Source: Ideonella sp.
GTDB lineage: Bacteria > Pseudomonadota > Gammaproteobacteria > Burkholderiales > Burkholderiaceae_C
Assembly: GCA_016721465.1 (NCBI GenBank)
Contig: JADKIA010000034.1
Location: forward strand, 1-64,000
DNA: 64,000 nt
Reading direction: 5' to 3'
Shown here piece after piece: positions 9,574-18,617 of the stretch; positions within the stretch are counted from its first letter, which is position 1; every line of letters begins with the position of its first letter. The position numbers and the translations under genes are program-made. The notes under the pieces are model-generated. The model saw nothing but the letters and a program-made list of their open reading frames with translations, had not been told where the DNA came from and did not search any database.

Positions 9574-10424
9574 GTCGCAGCCGCCTTGATGGCTTCGGCG
9601 GCCTTGGCCCGGGCCGCCGCGGCGCGATAGGCGCCGCCGTACTCGGCGCGATCGTTGCGCGTGAGCACGCCGGTGTGCAGGTCGGTGGAGCGGAAGGGCG
9701 TGTCCACCGTGTCGCGGTAGGCGCTGGGGCGGATCTCGCTCTTCTGGCGCAGGATCATCTCGGACGAGGAACCGAGCTCGTTCTTGCGCCCGAAGATCTC
9801 GGTGCAGTCCGACAACACCTCGACGAAGGCGAAGCCCGGGTGTTCGAGCCCCTGCTTGATCAGGGCCTTGAGCTTGGGCACGTGGTGCGTCACCTCGCGG
9901 CCGACGAAGCCCGCGCCCGCGGCCGTGGCCAGCGCGCAGGCATCGAACGAGGGCTCGGCATTGCCCAGCGGCGTGGTGGTGGTGAGCATGCCGTCGGACG
10001 TGGTGGGCGACACCTGGCCACCGGTCATGCCGTAGACCTCGTTGTTGAGCATCAGGCAGGTGATCTTGAGGTTGCGGCGGCAGGCGTGGATGAGGTGGTT
10101 GCCGCCGATGGCCAGGCAGTCGCCATCGCCGCTGATCACCACCACGTGCAGGTCCGGCCGCGCCAGCGCGAGCCCGGTGGCGAAGGCCAGCGGCCGGCCA
10201 TGCGTGGTGTGGAAGGTGCTGGCGTCGATGTAGGCCGACAGGCGCCCGGCGCAGCCGATGCCCGAGACCACGGCGAGCCGGTCCTTGTCGATCTTCAGCT
10301 CGTGCAGCGCCCACAGCAGTGCGCGCAGGGCGATGCCGTGTCCGCAGCCCGGGCACAGGAAGTGCGGCATCATTTCCTGCCGCAGGGCAGGGCGGATGTC
10401 GAAGTCCGCAGCGTGTTCAAGCAT
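9570..10424 (-). CDS. korB: 2-oxoacid:ferredoxin oxidoreductase beta subunit (TPP-binding)
   Basis: A 284-residue thiamine-diphosphate-binding beta subunit. It begins with FLCPGCGHGIALRALLWAL, where the cysteines fit the KorB pattern, and has the TPP signature GDGDCLAIGGNHLIHA ending in MLNNEVYGMTGGQ. The VSPTTSDGMLTTTTPLGN loop is typical of KorB. Together with KorA it would oxidatively decarboxylate a 2-oxoacid to the acyl-CoA and reduce ferredoxin in the cytoplasm. The ATG at 10424 shares one base with the KorA stop (TGATG). A TTG one codon upstream is less likely. Confidence 0.92.
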   Translation of the reverse strand: MLEHAADFDIRPALRQEMMPHFLCPGCGHGIALRALLWALHELKIDKDRLAVVSGIGCAGRLSAYIDASTFHTTHGRPLAFATGLALARPDLHVVVISGDGDCLAIGGNHLIHACRRNLKITCLMLNNEVYGMTGGQVSPTTSDGMLTTTTPLGNAEPSFDACALATAAGAGFVGREVTHHVPKLKALIKQGLEHPGFAFVEVLSDCTEIFGRKNELGSSSEMILRQKSEIRPSAYRDTVDTPFRSTDLHTGVLTRNDRAEYGGAYRAAAARAKAAEAIKAAAT

Positions 10425-11590
10425 CAACGCGTCTCCTGCCTCAGGGTGGTGGCGCGGGCCACGATCTCGGCGGGCGCGATGGGCTCGCCGTCATAGCGGT
10501 TCAGTCCGTGCACGGGCGTCGTGCGCAGGATGCGTTCGACCTCCAGCCGCAACTGCCCGGCGTTCATCTCCGGCACCAAAACCGCTTGCACGTTCTGTGC
10601 GACCTCGCGCAGCGCGTCCTCGGGAAACGGCCACAAGGTGATGGGTCGGAACAGGCCCAGCCTCACGCCAGACTCGCGCGCCAGCGCCACGGCGCGGTGG
10701 GCGGCACGGGCGCTGATGCCGATGGCCACGATCAGCACCTCGGCATCGGCGCAGGCCAGGGTTTCGAAGGATTCAATGGCGTGGCGGTTGCGGGCCAGCT
10801 TGGTCAGCAGCCGCGTCTGGTTGCGTTCGACCACATCGGGCTTCTGGCTGGGGAAGCCGCTTTCGGAATGCGTGAGGCCGGTGGTGTGGGTGCGGTAGCC
10901 GTCGCCGGGCCGGGCCATGGCCGGCACGCCATCGCCGCCCGCTGCATAGGGCTGGTAGCCTTCGCGCGGGCCGCTGGCCCAGCGCCGCTGCACGGGCTCG
11001 ATGCTGCCGGCGGCGGGCAGCTCGACGGTTTCGGTCAACTGGGCGATGGCCTGGTCGTACAGCACCACCACCGGCGTGCGCAGCGTTTCCGACAGTCGGA
11101 ACGCACGCACGGTCTCGTCGTGCACCTCGCGCACCGAGGCGGGTGCCAGCACGATGATCGGGTAATCGCCATGGCTGCCCCATCGCGTTTGCATGATGTC
11201 GGCCTGGGCCGGGCGCGTGGGCATGCCGGTGGACGGCCCGCCGCGCATCACGTCGATGATCACGCAGGGGATCTCGGCCGCGGCGGCGTAGCCCAGGTTC
11301 TCCTGCTTGAGCGAGAACCCTGGGCCGCTGGTGGCGGTCATGGCCTTGACGCCGCCCATCGATGCGCCGATGACGGCGGCGATGGAGGCGATCTCGTCCT
11401 CCATCTGGATGAACACGCCGTCGACCAGCGGCAGCAGCTTGGACAGCCGCTCGGCCACTTCCGACGAGGGCGTGATCGGGTAACCCGCGAAGAAGCGGCA
11501 GCCGGCGGCCACGGCGCCCAGCGCGCAGGCGTGATTGCCCGAGATCAGCCGCGCCGCGGTTCGGTTGAAGGGCGCTTCGGGGGCGTTCAT
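10424..11590 (-). CDS. korA: 2-oxoacid:ferredoxin oxidoreductase alpha subunit
   Basis: A 388-residue alpha subunit. The N-terminal pyrimidine-binding domain shows GYPITPSSEVAERL and the EDEIASIAAVIGAS segment with the glutamate that activates TPP. TSGPGFSLKQENLGYA and RGGPSTGMPTRPAQADI are family hallmarks. The C-terminal domain (residues about 290-380) has the ARESGVRLGLFRPITLWPFPE transketolase-C-like segment. It would form an alpha2beta2-type enzyme with KorB. The start overlaps the upstream fusion gene stop by four bases, so all four genes form a tightly coupled operon. Confidence 0.92.
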   Translation of the reverse strand: MNAPEAPFNRTAARLISGNHACALGAVAAGCRFFAGYPITPSSEVAERLSKLLPLVDGVFIQMEDEIASIAAVIGASMGGVKAMTATSGPGFSLKQENLGYAAAAEIPCVIIDVMRGGPSTGMPTRPAQADIMQTRWGSHGDYPIIVLAPASVREVHDETVRAFRLSETLRTPVVVLYDQAIAQLTETVELPAAGSIEPVQRRWASGPREGYQPYAAGGDGVPAMARPGDGYRTHTTGLTHSESGFPSQKPDVVERNQTRLLTKLARNRHAIESFETLACADAEVLIVAIGISARAAHRAVALARESGVRLGLFRPITLWPFPEDALREVAQNVQAVLVPEMNAGQLRLEVERILRTTPVHGLNRYDGEPIAPAEIVARATTLRQETR

Positions 11591-14349
11591 GCCAGGGCTC
11601 CGGCGGGGGTGGGGCGCGCGTCCAAATGCACGCGGATCGCGAAATCCGGGCACAGCCATTCGCACAGGCGGCAGCCGGTGCACAGCGCGGGGTCGATGAG
11701 CTCGGCCACGCGCTCGTCGTTCAGGCGCAGGCAGCGCTCGGGGCACAGCTTGACGCAGATGTCGCAGCTCTTGCACCAGGCCGGCGTGATCTCCAGGCGC
11801 ACGTCGACCGGCACGTCGGTGGTCACCGCCGCGGGCGGCGCGGTGTCCGCCACCGGCGGGCCTTCGTTGCGTGCGCGCTCGATCCAGGCGCGGCCCTCGG
11901 CGAAGGCCTGCCGGTTCACGTCCACCGTCTTGCGCGGCACGAATTCGGCCAGCGTGGCCTGCCAGTCGGCGACGGGGAAATCGAGCGCGATCGACAAGGC
12001 CCCCAGCAGCACCACGTTGGCCACGCGCTCGTTGCCCAGCGCCTCGGCCATCACCGTGGCGTCGATGGCATAGCCCTCGGCCACGTGCTCGCGCACCTCG
12101 GCCGGGGTCTCGCGGGCATAGCGCATCGGTGCGCCGGGGCGCCGGTTCAGGCAGGCGAAGGGCGGCACCACGCGCTTGGTGTCGCAGACGAAGATGCCGC
12201 TGCCGGGCCTCAACCAGGGCAGCCAGCGCAGGCCTTCGGCCCATTCGAGGGCGACCAGCACGTCCACCTCGCCGCGCGGGATCGTGGGCGACCACACCTG
12301 CGGGCCGAAGCGCACATGGCTGAACACGCTGCCGCCGCGCTTGGCCATGCCGTGCACTTCGCTCTGCTTGACCTGCAGGCCGCGCGATTGCGCCAGCGCC
12401 GCCAGCACCTTGGACACCAGGATCACGCCCTGGCCACCCACGCCCACGATCAGCACGTTGCAGGGCGTGGCCACGGCCTGGTCCACGCCGCCGCGCTGAA
12501 ACGACACCATCGGATCCGAGCTGCTCATGAGGGGGCGCTGCAGCGCCGCTGGCGGCTTGATGCAGTCCACCGTGCACACCTGCGCGCACAGCGTGCAGCC
12601 CACGCACAGCGCCGGATCGATCTGCACCTTGTGGCGGCCCTCGAACGTGGTGTCGCCCCAGGTCATGGCCGGGCAGCCCAGGTTCATGCAGGACTGGCAG
12701 GCATTGCACAGGTGCTCGTCGATGGCCAGCGGCGGGCCCTTGATCTTCACCGGATCGATCACGCAGGGCCGGTCGGAGATGACCACCGAGACGCCACGGT
12801 GCGCGATGGCCTCGCGCAGGGTCTGGTTCATCGCCGCCAGGTCGTACGAATCGACCTTGCGAATCCACTTCACGCCGATGGCGCGCAGCAGCGCCTCGTA
12901 GTCCACGCGCGGCGCCGCTTCGCCGCGCAGGGTCTTGCCGGTGCCGGCGTGGTCCTGCCCGCCGGTCATCGCGGTGATGTGGTTGTCCAGCAGCATCACC
13001 GTGATGTTGGCGTCGTTGTAGACCGCATCGATCAAGGCCGGGATGCCGGCATGCAGGAAGGTGGAGTCGCCGATGGTGGCCATCACCGGCCGCGGTTCGC
13101 CGGCCTTGGCCATGCCGGTGGCCACACCGATGGACGAACCCATGGCCACCGACGTGTCGATGCCGCGCAGGGGGTCGAGCGCGGCCAGGGTATAGCAGCC
13201 GATGTCCCCGGCCACCCGCGCGCCCGTGGCGCGCACGGCCAGGTAGGTGGAGGTGTGCGGGCAGCCCGCGCACAGCACCGGTGGCCGCACGATGGGCTCG
13301 GGCGCCCAAGCGGCCGTGCGCGGCGGCTGCGGCGGCAGCACGCCGGCACGCTCGAAGCCGGCGCGCAGCAGCTCGGGCGAAAACTCGCCGCTGCGCGGGA
13401 AGAAGGCCTTGCCGTCCACCGCCAGGCCGAGCGTGCGCATCTCGCGCTCGATGAAGGGCTCGAGCTCCTCGACCACGAAGACGCGCTCCACCGAGGCGCA
13501 GAACTCGCGCAGCAGTTCGCCCGACAAGGGCCAGGACGCCCCCAGCTTGAGCACGCTGGCACCGGGCAGGGCCTCGCGCACATAGGGGTAGCAGGTGCCG
13601 GCGGTGATGACCCCCACGGCCGCATCGCGCCTTTCCCAGCGGTGGATCGGTGCATCGCGCAGGTAGCGCTGCAGCGCGGCCTCGCGCTCGATCAGGGCCA
13701 GGTGGCGCGGGCGCGCGTGGGCCGGGATCATCACGTTCTTGCTGCGGTTCTCGACGAAGCCGCGCGAGGCCAGTTCGTTGCGCGTGCCCAGCTTGACCGC
13801 GCTGCGCGTGTGCGACAGGCGCGTGGTGGTGCGCACGATGACCATGGTGTCGAATTGCTCGGACAGCTCGAACGCGAAGCGCGTGAATTCGAGCGCCTCC
13901 TGTGCATCCGAAGGTTCCAGCACGGGCACGGCGGCGAACTGGCCGTAGAAACGCGAGTCCTGCTCGTTCTGCGAGCTGTGGATCCCCGGGTCGTCGGCCA
14001 CCGCGATCACCAGGCCACCGTTGACGCCGATGTAGGCCTGCGACATGAAGGCATCGGCCGCGACGTTCAGGCCCACGTGCTTCATCGCCGCGAAGGCGCG
14101 GCTGCCGGCGAAGGAGGCGCCGATGGCCACGTCCAGCGCCACCTTCTCGTTGGTGGACCACTGCGCGTGCAGGTCGTGCGCCGGGTAGGTGGCCAGCGAC
14201 TCGAGAATCTCGGTGCTGGGCGTGCCGGGGTAGGCCGCGGCCACCTTCACGCCGGCCTCCCAGGCGCCGCGCGCGATGGCCTCGTTGCCGGTGAGCGGAC
14301 GCAAACCGATTTTCGGCGGCGCCTCGGCCACCTCGTGAACAGCACTCAT
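11587..14349 (-). CDS. Indolepyruvate ferredoxin oxidoreductase-like IorA-IorB-ferredoxin fusion
   Basis: A 920-residue fusion. Residues 1-620 are IorA-like: a pyrimidine domain with AAAYPGTPSTEILE, a TPP motif beginning GDSTFLHAGIPALIDAVYND, and a di-cluster ferredoxin domain (CNACQSCMNLGCPA, CVGCTLCAQVCTVDC). Residues about 645-835 are an IorB/gamma-like domain (IVGVGGQGVILVSKVLAAL ... GMAKRGGSVFSHVRFG ... ANVVLLGALSIAL). The last 75 residues are a second di-cluster ferredoxin (CKSCDICVKLCPERC, CTGCRLCEWLCPDF). IorA and IorB are usually separate proteins, so a single-chain oxidoreductase with an extra electron carrier is unusual. It is first in the operon with KorA, KorB and KorC. The likely substrate is an aryl or branched-chain 2-oxoacid; this is inferred from the family. 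Confidence 0.9.
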   Translation of the reverse strand: MSAVHEVAEAPPKIGLRPLTGNEAIARGAWEAGVKVAAAYPGTPSTEILESLATYPAHDLHAQWSTNEKVALDVAIGASFAGSRAFAAMKHVGLNVAADAFMSQAYIGVNGGLVIAVADDPGIHSSQNEQDSRFYGQFAAVPVLEPSDAQEALEFTRFAFELSEQFDTMVIVRTTTRLSHTRSAVKLGTRNELASRGFVENRSKNVMIPAHARPRHLALIEREAALQRYLRDAPIHRWERRDAAVGVITAGTCYPYVREALPGASVLKLGASWPLSGELLREFCASVERVFVVEELEPFIEREMRTLGLAVDGKAFFPRSGEFSPELLRAGFERAGVLPPQPPRTAAWAPEPIVRPPVLCAGCPHTSTYLAVRATGARVAGDIGCYTLAALDPLRGIDTSVAMGSSIGVATGMAKAGEPRPVMATIGDSTFLHAGIPALIDAVYNDANITVMLLDNHITAMTGGQDHAGTGKTLRGEAAPRVDYEALLRAIGVKWIRKVDSYDLAAMNQTLREAIAHRGVSVVISDRPCVIDPVKIKGPPLAIDEHLCNACQSCMNLGCPAMTWGDTTFEGRHKVQIDPALCVGCTLCAQVCTVDCIKPPAALQRPLMSSSDPMVSFQRGGVDQAVATPCNVLIVGVGGQGVILVSKVLAALAQSRGLQVKQSEVHGMAKRGGSVFSHVRFGPQVWSPTIPRGEVDVLVALEWAEGLRWLPWLRPGSGIFVCDTKRVVPPFACLNRRPGAPMRYARETPAEVREHVAEGYAIDATVMAEALGNERVANVVLLGALSIALDFPVADWQATLAEFVPRKTVDVNRQAFAEGRAWIERARNEGPPVADTAPPAAVTTDVPVDVRLEITPAWCKSCDICVKLCPERCLRLNDERVAELIDPALCTGCRLCEWLCPDFAIRVHLDARPTPAGALA

Positions 14350-14503
14350 CCTCGACCCTCCATGGCCCCAAAGCCTGAGATCGGGGATCGTAGGGATGCG
14401 GCCCGCGGCGGCGCTTGCGATGGCTCAAGCGCAGCGCCTTCCCGGGCCTCGTGGAATTCCCTCGGGCCGGGCCGGGTCGGCCGGCGCGGTGGCCGCACCG
14501 CGC

Positions 14504-15214
14504 TCAAACCTGGCCTGGCACGGCCCGGTTCAGTTCCGCGAGCCGTTCGGGCGTGCCCACGTCGGTCCAGCCGCCGTCCCAGGCGGTGGCGGCCAGCCGG
14601 CGCTGCACGATGGCCTGGTGCAGCAAGGGTGTGAGGCGCAGCGTGGTGCCAGGGGTCACGCCGGCAAACATCTCGGCATGGAACAGGCCCACGCTGGCCC
14701 AGGTGCGGCGCGGGCCTGCGTCCATCACCGCCAGGCCGGCCTCGTCGATGCCGAAATCACCCTCGGGGTGGTGCGGGGCATTCGGGGCCAGCCACAGGCG
14801 GCCCAGCAGGGAACTGGCCGCGAAGGCGTCGGCGTCCCTGCGGTCGAATCGAAAGTTGGGAACGAAGACATCGCCCGACACCACCCAGAAGCAGTCGCCC
14901 AGCCAGGGCAGCACCTTGGCGATGCCGCCGGCGGTTTCGAGCGCCCCGCCGTGATCGCGGCCCTCGTTGGAGTAGCGGATGCTCAGGCCCCAGCGGAAGC
15001 CGTCGCCCAGCACGGGCGCGAACTGCTCTTCGAGCCAGGCGGTGTTGATCACCACGCGCTTGATGCCAGCGCGCGCCATGGATTCCAGCTGCCACTCGAT
15101 CAGGCGCTTGCCGCGCACGGGCAGCAGCGGCTTGGGCGTGTGGTCGGTCAGGGGCCGCATGCGCTCGCCGCGGCCGGCGGCGAGGATCACGGCGTCGAGG
15201 TTGCGGGTGCTCAT
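14504..15214 (-). CDS. murU: MurU-like nucleotidyltransferase
   Basis: A 236-residue sugar-phosphate nucleotidyltransferase. The N-terminal AVILAAGRGERMRPLTDHTP with the following KPLLPV is the nucleotide-binding signature, and later GDVFVPNF carries the metal-binding Asp. Length and motif spacing fit MurU (N-acetylmuramate alpha-1-phosphate uridylyltransferase) of the cell-wall recycling pathway, which bypasses de novo UDP-MurNAc synthesis. In that pathway it works with the kinase AmgK, usually encoded just upstream; no AmgK is present here, as the upstream neighbour is a hemerythrin. MurU is therefore likely but another sugar nucleotidyltransferase is possible. Confidence 0.78.
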   Translation of the reverse strand: MSTRNLDAVILAAGRGERMRPLTDHTPKPLLPVRGKRLIEWQLESMARAGIKRVVINTAWLEEQFAPVLGDGFRWGLSIRYSNEGRDHGGALETAGGIAKVLPWLGDCFWVVSGDVFVPNFRFDRRDADAFAASSLLGRLWLAPNAPHHPEGDFGIDEAGLAVMDAGPRRTWASVGLFHAEMFAGVTPGTTLRLTPLLHQAIVQRRLAATAWDGGWTDVGTPERLAELNRAVPGQV

Positions 15215-15322
15215 GGAGCGCGCAGTGGGGCGCCGTTCCGCGGCACGCGGAACCTATGGATCGCGGGACCCGTCCGCCTCGCCGGGCACCGCTCCCCAGG
15301 CCGGTGGCGCCCCGTGTGCAGC

Positions 15323-15898
15323 TCAGCCCAGGCCAATGGGCGCCGGGGCGCTCATCAGGATCTTCTGGAACAGCGGGCGGTACTCATCACTGGCTTCGTG
15401 CCCGGTGAGCGGGTCGCGGTTGGCGGCAAAGGCGGCGTCCAGCTCGTCCCAGTCGGCCTCGCTGAAGTGCGCGCGGGCCGCCGGCAGGATCTCGGCCTCC
15501 TCGATGTGCATGTGCTTGAGGTAGCTGTCGATGTAGCGCTCCACCGCGTCCTCGAACACCTTGCGGCGCGGCTCGCCCATCACCTCGTAGGCGAGCATCA
15601 GGTGCTCCAGCTCGCGGATCGCGGCCTCGCCACGGCCGTGGTCCTGGTCCAGCCGGTCCATCGTGGCCACCAGTTCGGGACAGCGCGCGCGCAGCTTGGG
15701 GAACAGCAACTCGCTTTCCTTGGTGTGGTGCAGGCGCTCGGGGAACTCGTCGACGTAGAACATCATGGCGCGCAGCACGTCGAAGGGCGGAGCCGTCCCG
15801 TCGCGGCGCGCCTTCTCCAGCAGCATCGACAGGGAACGCAGCATGGCCGCGAGGGCCTGGTGCTCGTCGCGGATGACGGTGAGTGAGGTGTGGCGCAT
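15323..15898 (-). CDS. Hemerythrin domain-containing protein
   Basis: A 191-residue four-helix protein with the hemerythrin-type iron ligands visible in order: RDEHQAL near the N-terminus, LHHTKESELLFP with His and Glu, DHGRGE, and a late HMHIEEAEILP helix pair. The ligand set suits a non-haem di-iron centre that binds oxygen or senses oxygen/nitric oxide in the cytoplasm. ATG 15898 is preferred over an in-frame start 11 codons earlier because the family begins at T-V-I-R-D-E-H. No partner domain is attached, and the neighbours do not fix a role. Confidence 0.88.
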   Translation of the reverse strand: MRHTSLTVIRDEHQALAAMLRSLSMLLEKARRDGTAPPFDVLRAMMFYVDEFPERLHHTKESELLFPKLRARCPELVATMDRLDQDHGRGEAAIRELEHLMLAYEVMGEPRRKVFEDAVERYIDSYLKHMHIEEAEILPAARAHFSEADWDELDAAFAANRDPLTGHEASDEYRPLFQKILMSAPAPIGLG

Positions 15899-16015
15899 GG
15901 TGCTTCGATGTGGGTGGAGTGGCGGCAGCATCGCGCCGACGTGGCCGGCATTCCTTGTCTCAAATCAAGGCCAACACAAACAAGCGCGCATGCGCGATCT
16001 GAGCAAAGGCCGCTG

Positions 16016-16396
16016 TCAACGGCCGCGGCGCAGGCGTTGGCAGTCCACGCTGGCGGGTTGCCAGGCCGTCAGCAAGGCCTGCATCAGCGCCTCGGCCTTG
16101 GCCGAGTTGTCGGCGCCGAAATTGCACACATAGACGTCCAGCGTCACCGCACCCAGCTCGGGCCAGGTGTGCACGGCCAGGTGCGATTCGGCCAGCAGCA
16201 CCACGCCCGTGATGCCGCCACCGCCGGCGTCGATGGACGTGCCCGGCGCGAAGTGGTGGAACAGCTCGCCCACCGGTGTGAGGCCGGCCTGCGCCACGGC
16301 GGCCAGGCACAGCGCGCGCAAGGCCGGCGGTTCGCGCATGGCGGGTGCCGCTGCATTGCAGCCGCTGGCGTCGGCGGTGAGGTGCAGGCCCTGCAT
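16016..16396 (-). CDS. speH: S-adenosylmethionine decarboxylase proenzyme
   Basis: A 126-residue class 1b AdoMet decarboxylase. The self-cleavage and active site LLAESHLAVHTWPELG is present, where the Ser of ESH becomes the pyruvoyl group and HTWPE is the family signature. A later VYVCNFGADNSAKAEAL supplies the active-site Cys. The enzyme makes decarboxylated SAM, the aminopropyl donor for spermidine. No spermidine synthase gene is adjacent. The gene is divergent from transketolase with 93 bases between the two starts, which must hold both promoters. Confidence 0.9.
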   Translation of the reverse strand: MQGLHLTADASGCNAAAPAMREPPALRALCLAAVAQAGLTPVGELFHHFAPGTSIDAGGGGITGVVLLAESHLAVHTWPELGAVTLDVYVCNFGADNSAKAEALMQALLTAWQPASVDCQRLRRGR

Positions 16397-16489
16397 GGGC
16401 GGCGATTATCGGCCCGCTAAAATCACCCGTTTCCGCCTCTTGCTGCACCTCCCCCAACCCGTCCTCAACCCGCCGTCCCGGCGCCGCGC

Positions 16490-18535
16490 ATGGCCTCGAA
16501 CCAGATTCCCCAAGACACCACCCTGATGGCCAACGCGATCCGCGCCCTGGCAATGGACGCCGTGCAGCAGGCCAACTCGGGCCACCCGGGCGCGCCGATG
16601 GGCATGGCCGAGATGGCGGTGGCCTTGTGGAGCCGGCACCTGAAGCACAACCCGGCCAACCCGCACTGGCCCGACCGCGATCGCTTCGTGCTGAGCAACG
16701 GGCATGCGTCGATGCTGATCTATGCGCTGCTGCACCTCACGGGCTACGACCTGGCGCTCAGCGAGCTGCGCAACTTTCGCCAACTGCACAGCCTGACCCC
16801 GGGCCACCCGGAGGTCGGCGTGACGCCCGGCGTGGAGACCACCACCGGCCCGCTGGGCCAGGGCATTGCCAACGCCGTGGGCATGGCCTTGGCCGAGAAG
16901 CTGCTGGCCGCCGAGTTCAACCGCCCCGGCCACGCCATCGTCGATCACCACACCTACGTCTTCCTCGGCGATGGCTGCATGATGGAGGGCATCAGCCACG
17001 AGGCCTGCGCACTGGCCGGCGCGTGGAAGCTGAACAAGCTGGTCGCGCTGTACGACGACAACGGCATCTCCATCGACGGCAAGCTGCAGCCCTGGTACGT
17101 GGACGATGCGGGCAAGCGCTTCGAGGCGCTGGGCTGGAACGTGGTGGGGCCGGTGGACGGCCATGATGTCAATGCGGTGGATCTGGCCATCGCCCGTGCG
17201 CACGCCTCGGTCACCCAGCCCACGCTGGTGATCTGCAAGACCACCATCGGCCGCGGCTCGCCCAACCGCGCCGGCACGGCCAAGGCCCATGGCGAGCCGC
17301 TGGGTGCCGAGGAGATCAAGCTCAGTCGCGCAGCACTCGGCTGGACGGCCGAGCCCTTCGTCATTCCCGAGGCCGCTTACGAGCAGTGGGATGCGCGCGC
17401 CGAGGGCGAGGCCAACGAATCGAAGTGGCAGCAGGCCTTTGCCGGCTACAAGGCCGCCCATCCCGCACTGGCCGCCGAGTACGTGCGCCGCATGGCCGGC
17501 GAGCTGCCGGCCGGCTTCGCACAGGCCGCGGTGGATGCCATGGTGGCTGCGCAGGCTTCGGCCCAGACCGTGGCCAGCCGCAAGGCCAGCCAGATCGCGC
17601 TGGAAGCCTTCACCAAGGCCCTGCCCGAGCTGCTCGGCGGCTCGGCCGACCTGACCGGATCGAACCTCACCAACACCACGTCAACCGCCGCGCTGCGCTT
17701 TGGCGACGACGGCGCTGTGGTGCTGACCGACGGCCACATCGGCCGGCACATCAACTACGGCGTGCGCGAGTTCGGCATGGCCGCCATCATGAACGGCGTG
17801 ACGCTGCACGGCGGCTACATCCCCTACGGCGGCACCTTCCTCACCTTCAGCGACTACAGCCGCAACGCCATCCGCATGGCCGCGCTGATGAAGGCGCGCG
17901 TGATCCATGTCTTCACCCACGATTCCATCGGCCTGGGCGAGGATGGCCCTACCCATCAAAGTGTGGAGCATGCCGCCTCGCTGCGCCTGATCCCCGGCCT
18001 GGACGTCTGGCGCCCCGCCGACACCGCCGAAACGGCGGTGGCCTGGGCCGTGGCGATCGAATCACGGCACCGGCCCAGCGCGTTGCTGCTGTCGCGGCAG
18101 AACCTGCCCTATGCCCCCAAGGCCGGTCTGGAAGACCTGGCCAAGGGCGGTTACGTGCTGGCCGAACCGGGCGAGGTGGGTCTGAAGAAGAAGGCCCAGG
18201 CGGTCATCATCGCCACCGGCTCGGAAGTGCAGCTGGCGCTGCACGCGCAGGCCGAACTGGCCAGGTTGAAGATCGCCGTGCGCGTGGTGTCCATGCCCTC
18301 GACCACGGTATTCGACCGCCAGAGCTTGGCCTACAAGAAGAGCGTGCTGCCTGCTGGCCTGCCGCGCGTGGCCATCGAGGCTGGCGTGACCGACGGTTGG
18401 TGGAAATACGGCTGCGCGGCGGTCATCGGCATCGACAGCTACGGCGAAAGCGCCCCCGCACCGCAGCTGTTCAAGCATTTCCACCTCACGGCAGACAACC
18501 TTGTCGCGACGGTGCGCAAAGTAATCGCAAAGTAA
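16490..18535 (+). CDS. tktA: Transketolase
   Basis: A full-length 681-residue cytoplasmic transketolase of the pentose-phosphate (and possibly Calvin) pathway. Visible signatures are NAIRALAMDAVQQANSGHPG near the N-terminus, the TPP motif GDGCMMEGISHEA with the downstream NKLVALYDDN, KTTIGRGSPN, and in the second domain FGDDGAVVLTDGHIGRHIN, GEDGPTHQSVEHAASLR and VSMPSTTVFDRQ. It is followed after about 80 bases by GAPDH; this tkt-gap order is common in Burkholderiales and links sugar interconversion to glycolysis. The ATG at 16490 matches the family start. Confidence 0.97.
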   Translation: MASNQIPQDTTLMANAIRALAMDAVQQANSGHPGAPMGMAEMAVALWSRHLKHNPANPHWPDRDRFVLSNGHASMLIYALLHLTGYDLALSELRNFRQLHSLTPGHPEVGVTPGVETTTGPLGQGIANAVGMALAEKLLAAEFNRPGHAIVDHHTYVFLGDGCMMEGISHEACALAGAWKLNKLVALYDDNGISIDGKLQPWYVDDAGKRFEALGWNVVGPVDGHDVNAVDLAIARAHASVTQPTLVICKTTIGRGSPNRAGTAKAHGEPLGAEEIKLSRAALGWTAEPFVIPEAAYEQWDARAEGEANESKWQQAFAGYKAAHPALAAEYVRRMAGELPAGFAQAAVDAMVAAQASAQTVASRKASQIALEAFTKALPELLGGSADLTGSNLTNTTSTAALRFGDDGAVVLTDGHIGRHINYGVREFGMAAIMNGVTLHGGYIPYGGTFLTFSDYSRNAIRMAALMKARVIHVFTHDSIGLGEDGPTHQSVEHAASLRLIPGLDVWRPADTAETAVAWAVAIESRHRPSALLLSRQNLPYAPKAGLEDLAKGGYVLAEPGEVGLKKKAQAVIIATGSEVQLALHAQAELARLKIAVRVVSMPSTTVFDRQSLAYKKSVLPAGLPRVAIEAGVTDGWWKYGCAAVIGIDSYGESAPAPQLFKHFHLTADNLVATVRKVIAK

Positions 18536-18617
18536 CTGTTTAACGTCACACTGCGGGTTTGCCTTTGGCGCTACAAATGGCCTCAGCATTTCAAGTTTTC
18601 ACTCTCGGAGAGTTCAC

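Noticed and set aside
11626..14634. A 1002-codon plus-strand open frame opposite the oxidoreductase fusion
   Set aside because: The minus strand carries complete TPP and ferredoxin motifs; the plus-strand product is His/Ala/Arg-rich without a domain.
18539..18577. Promoter for gap with TTTAAC and TACAAA boxes
   Set aside because: The spacing of about 27 bases is too long for a sigma-70 promoter.
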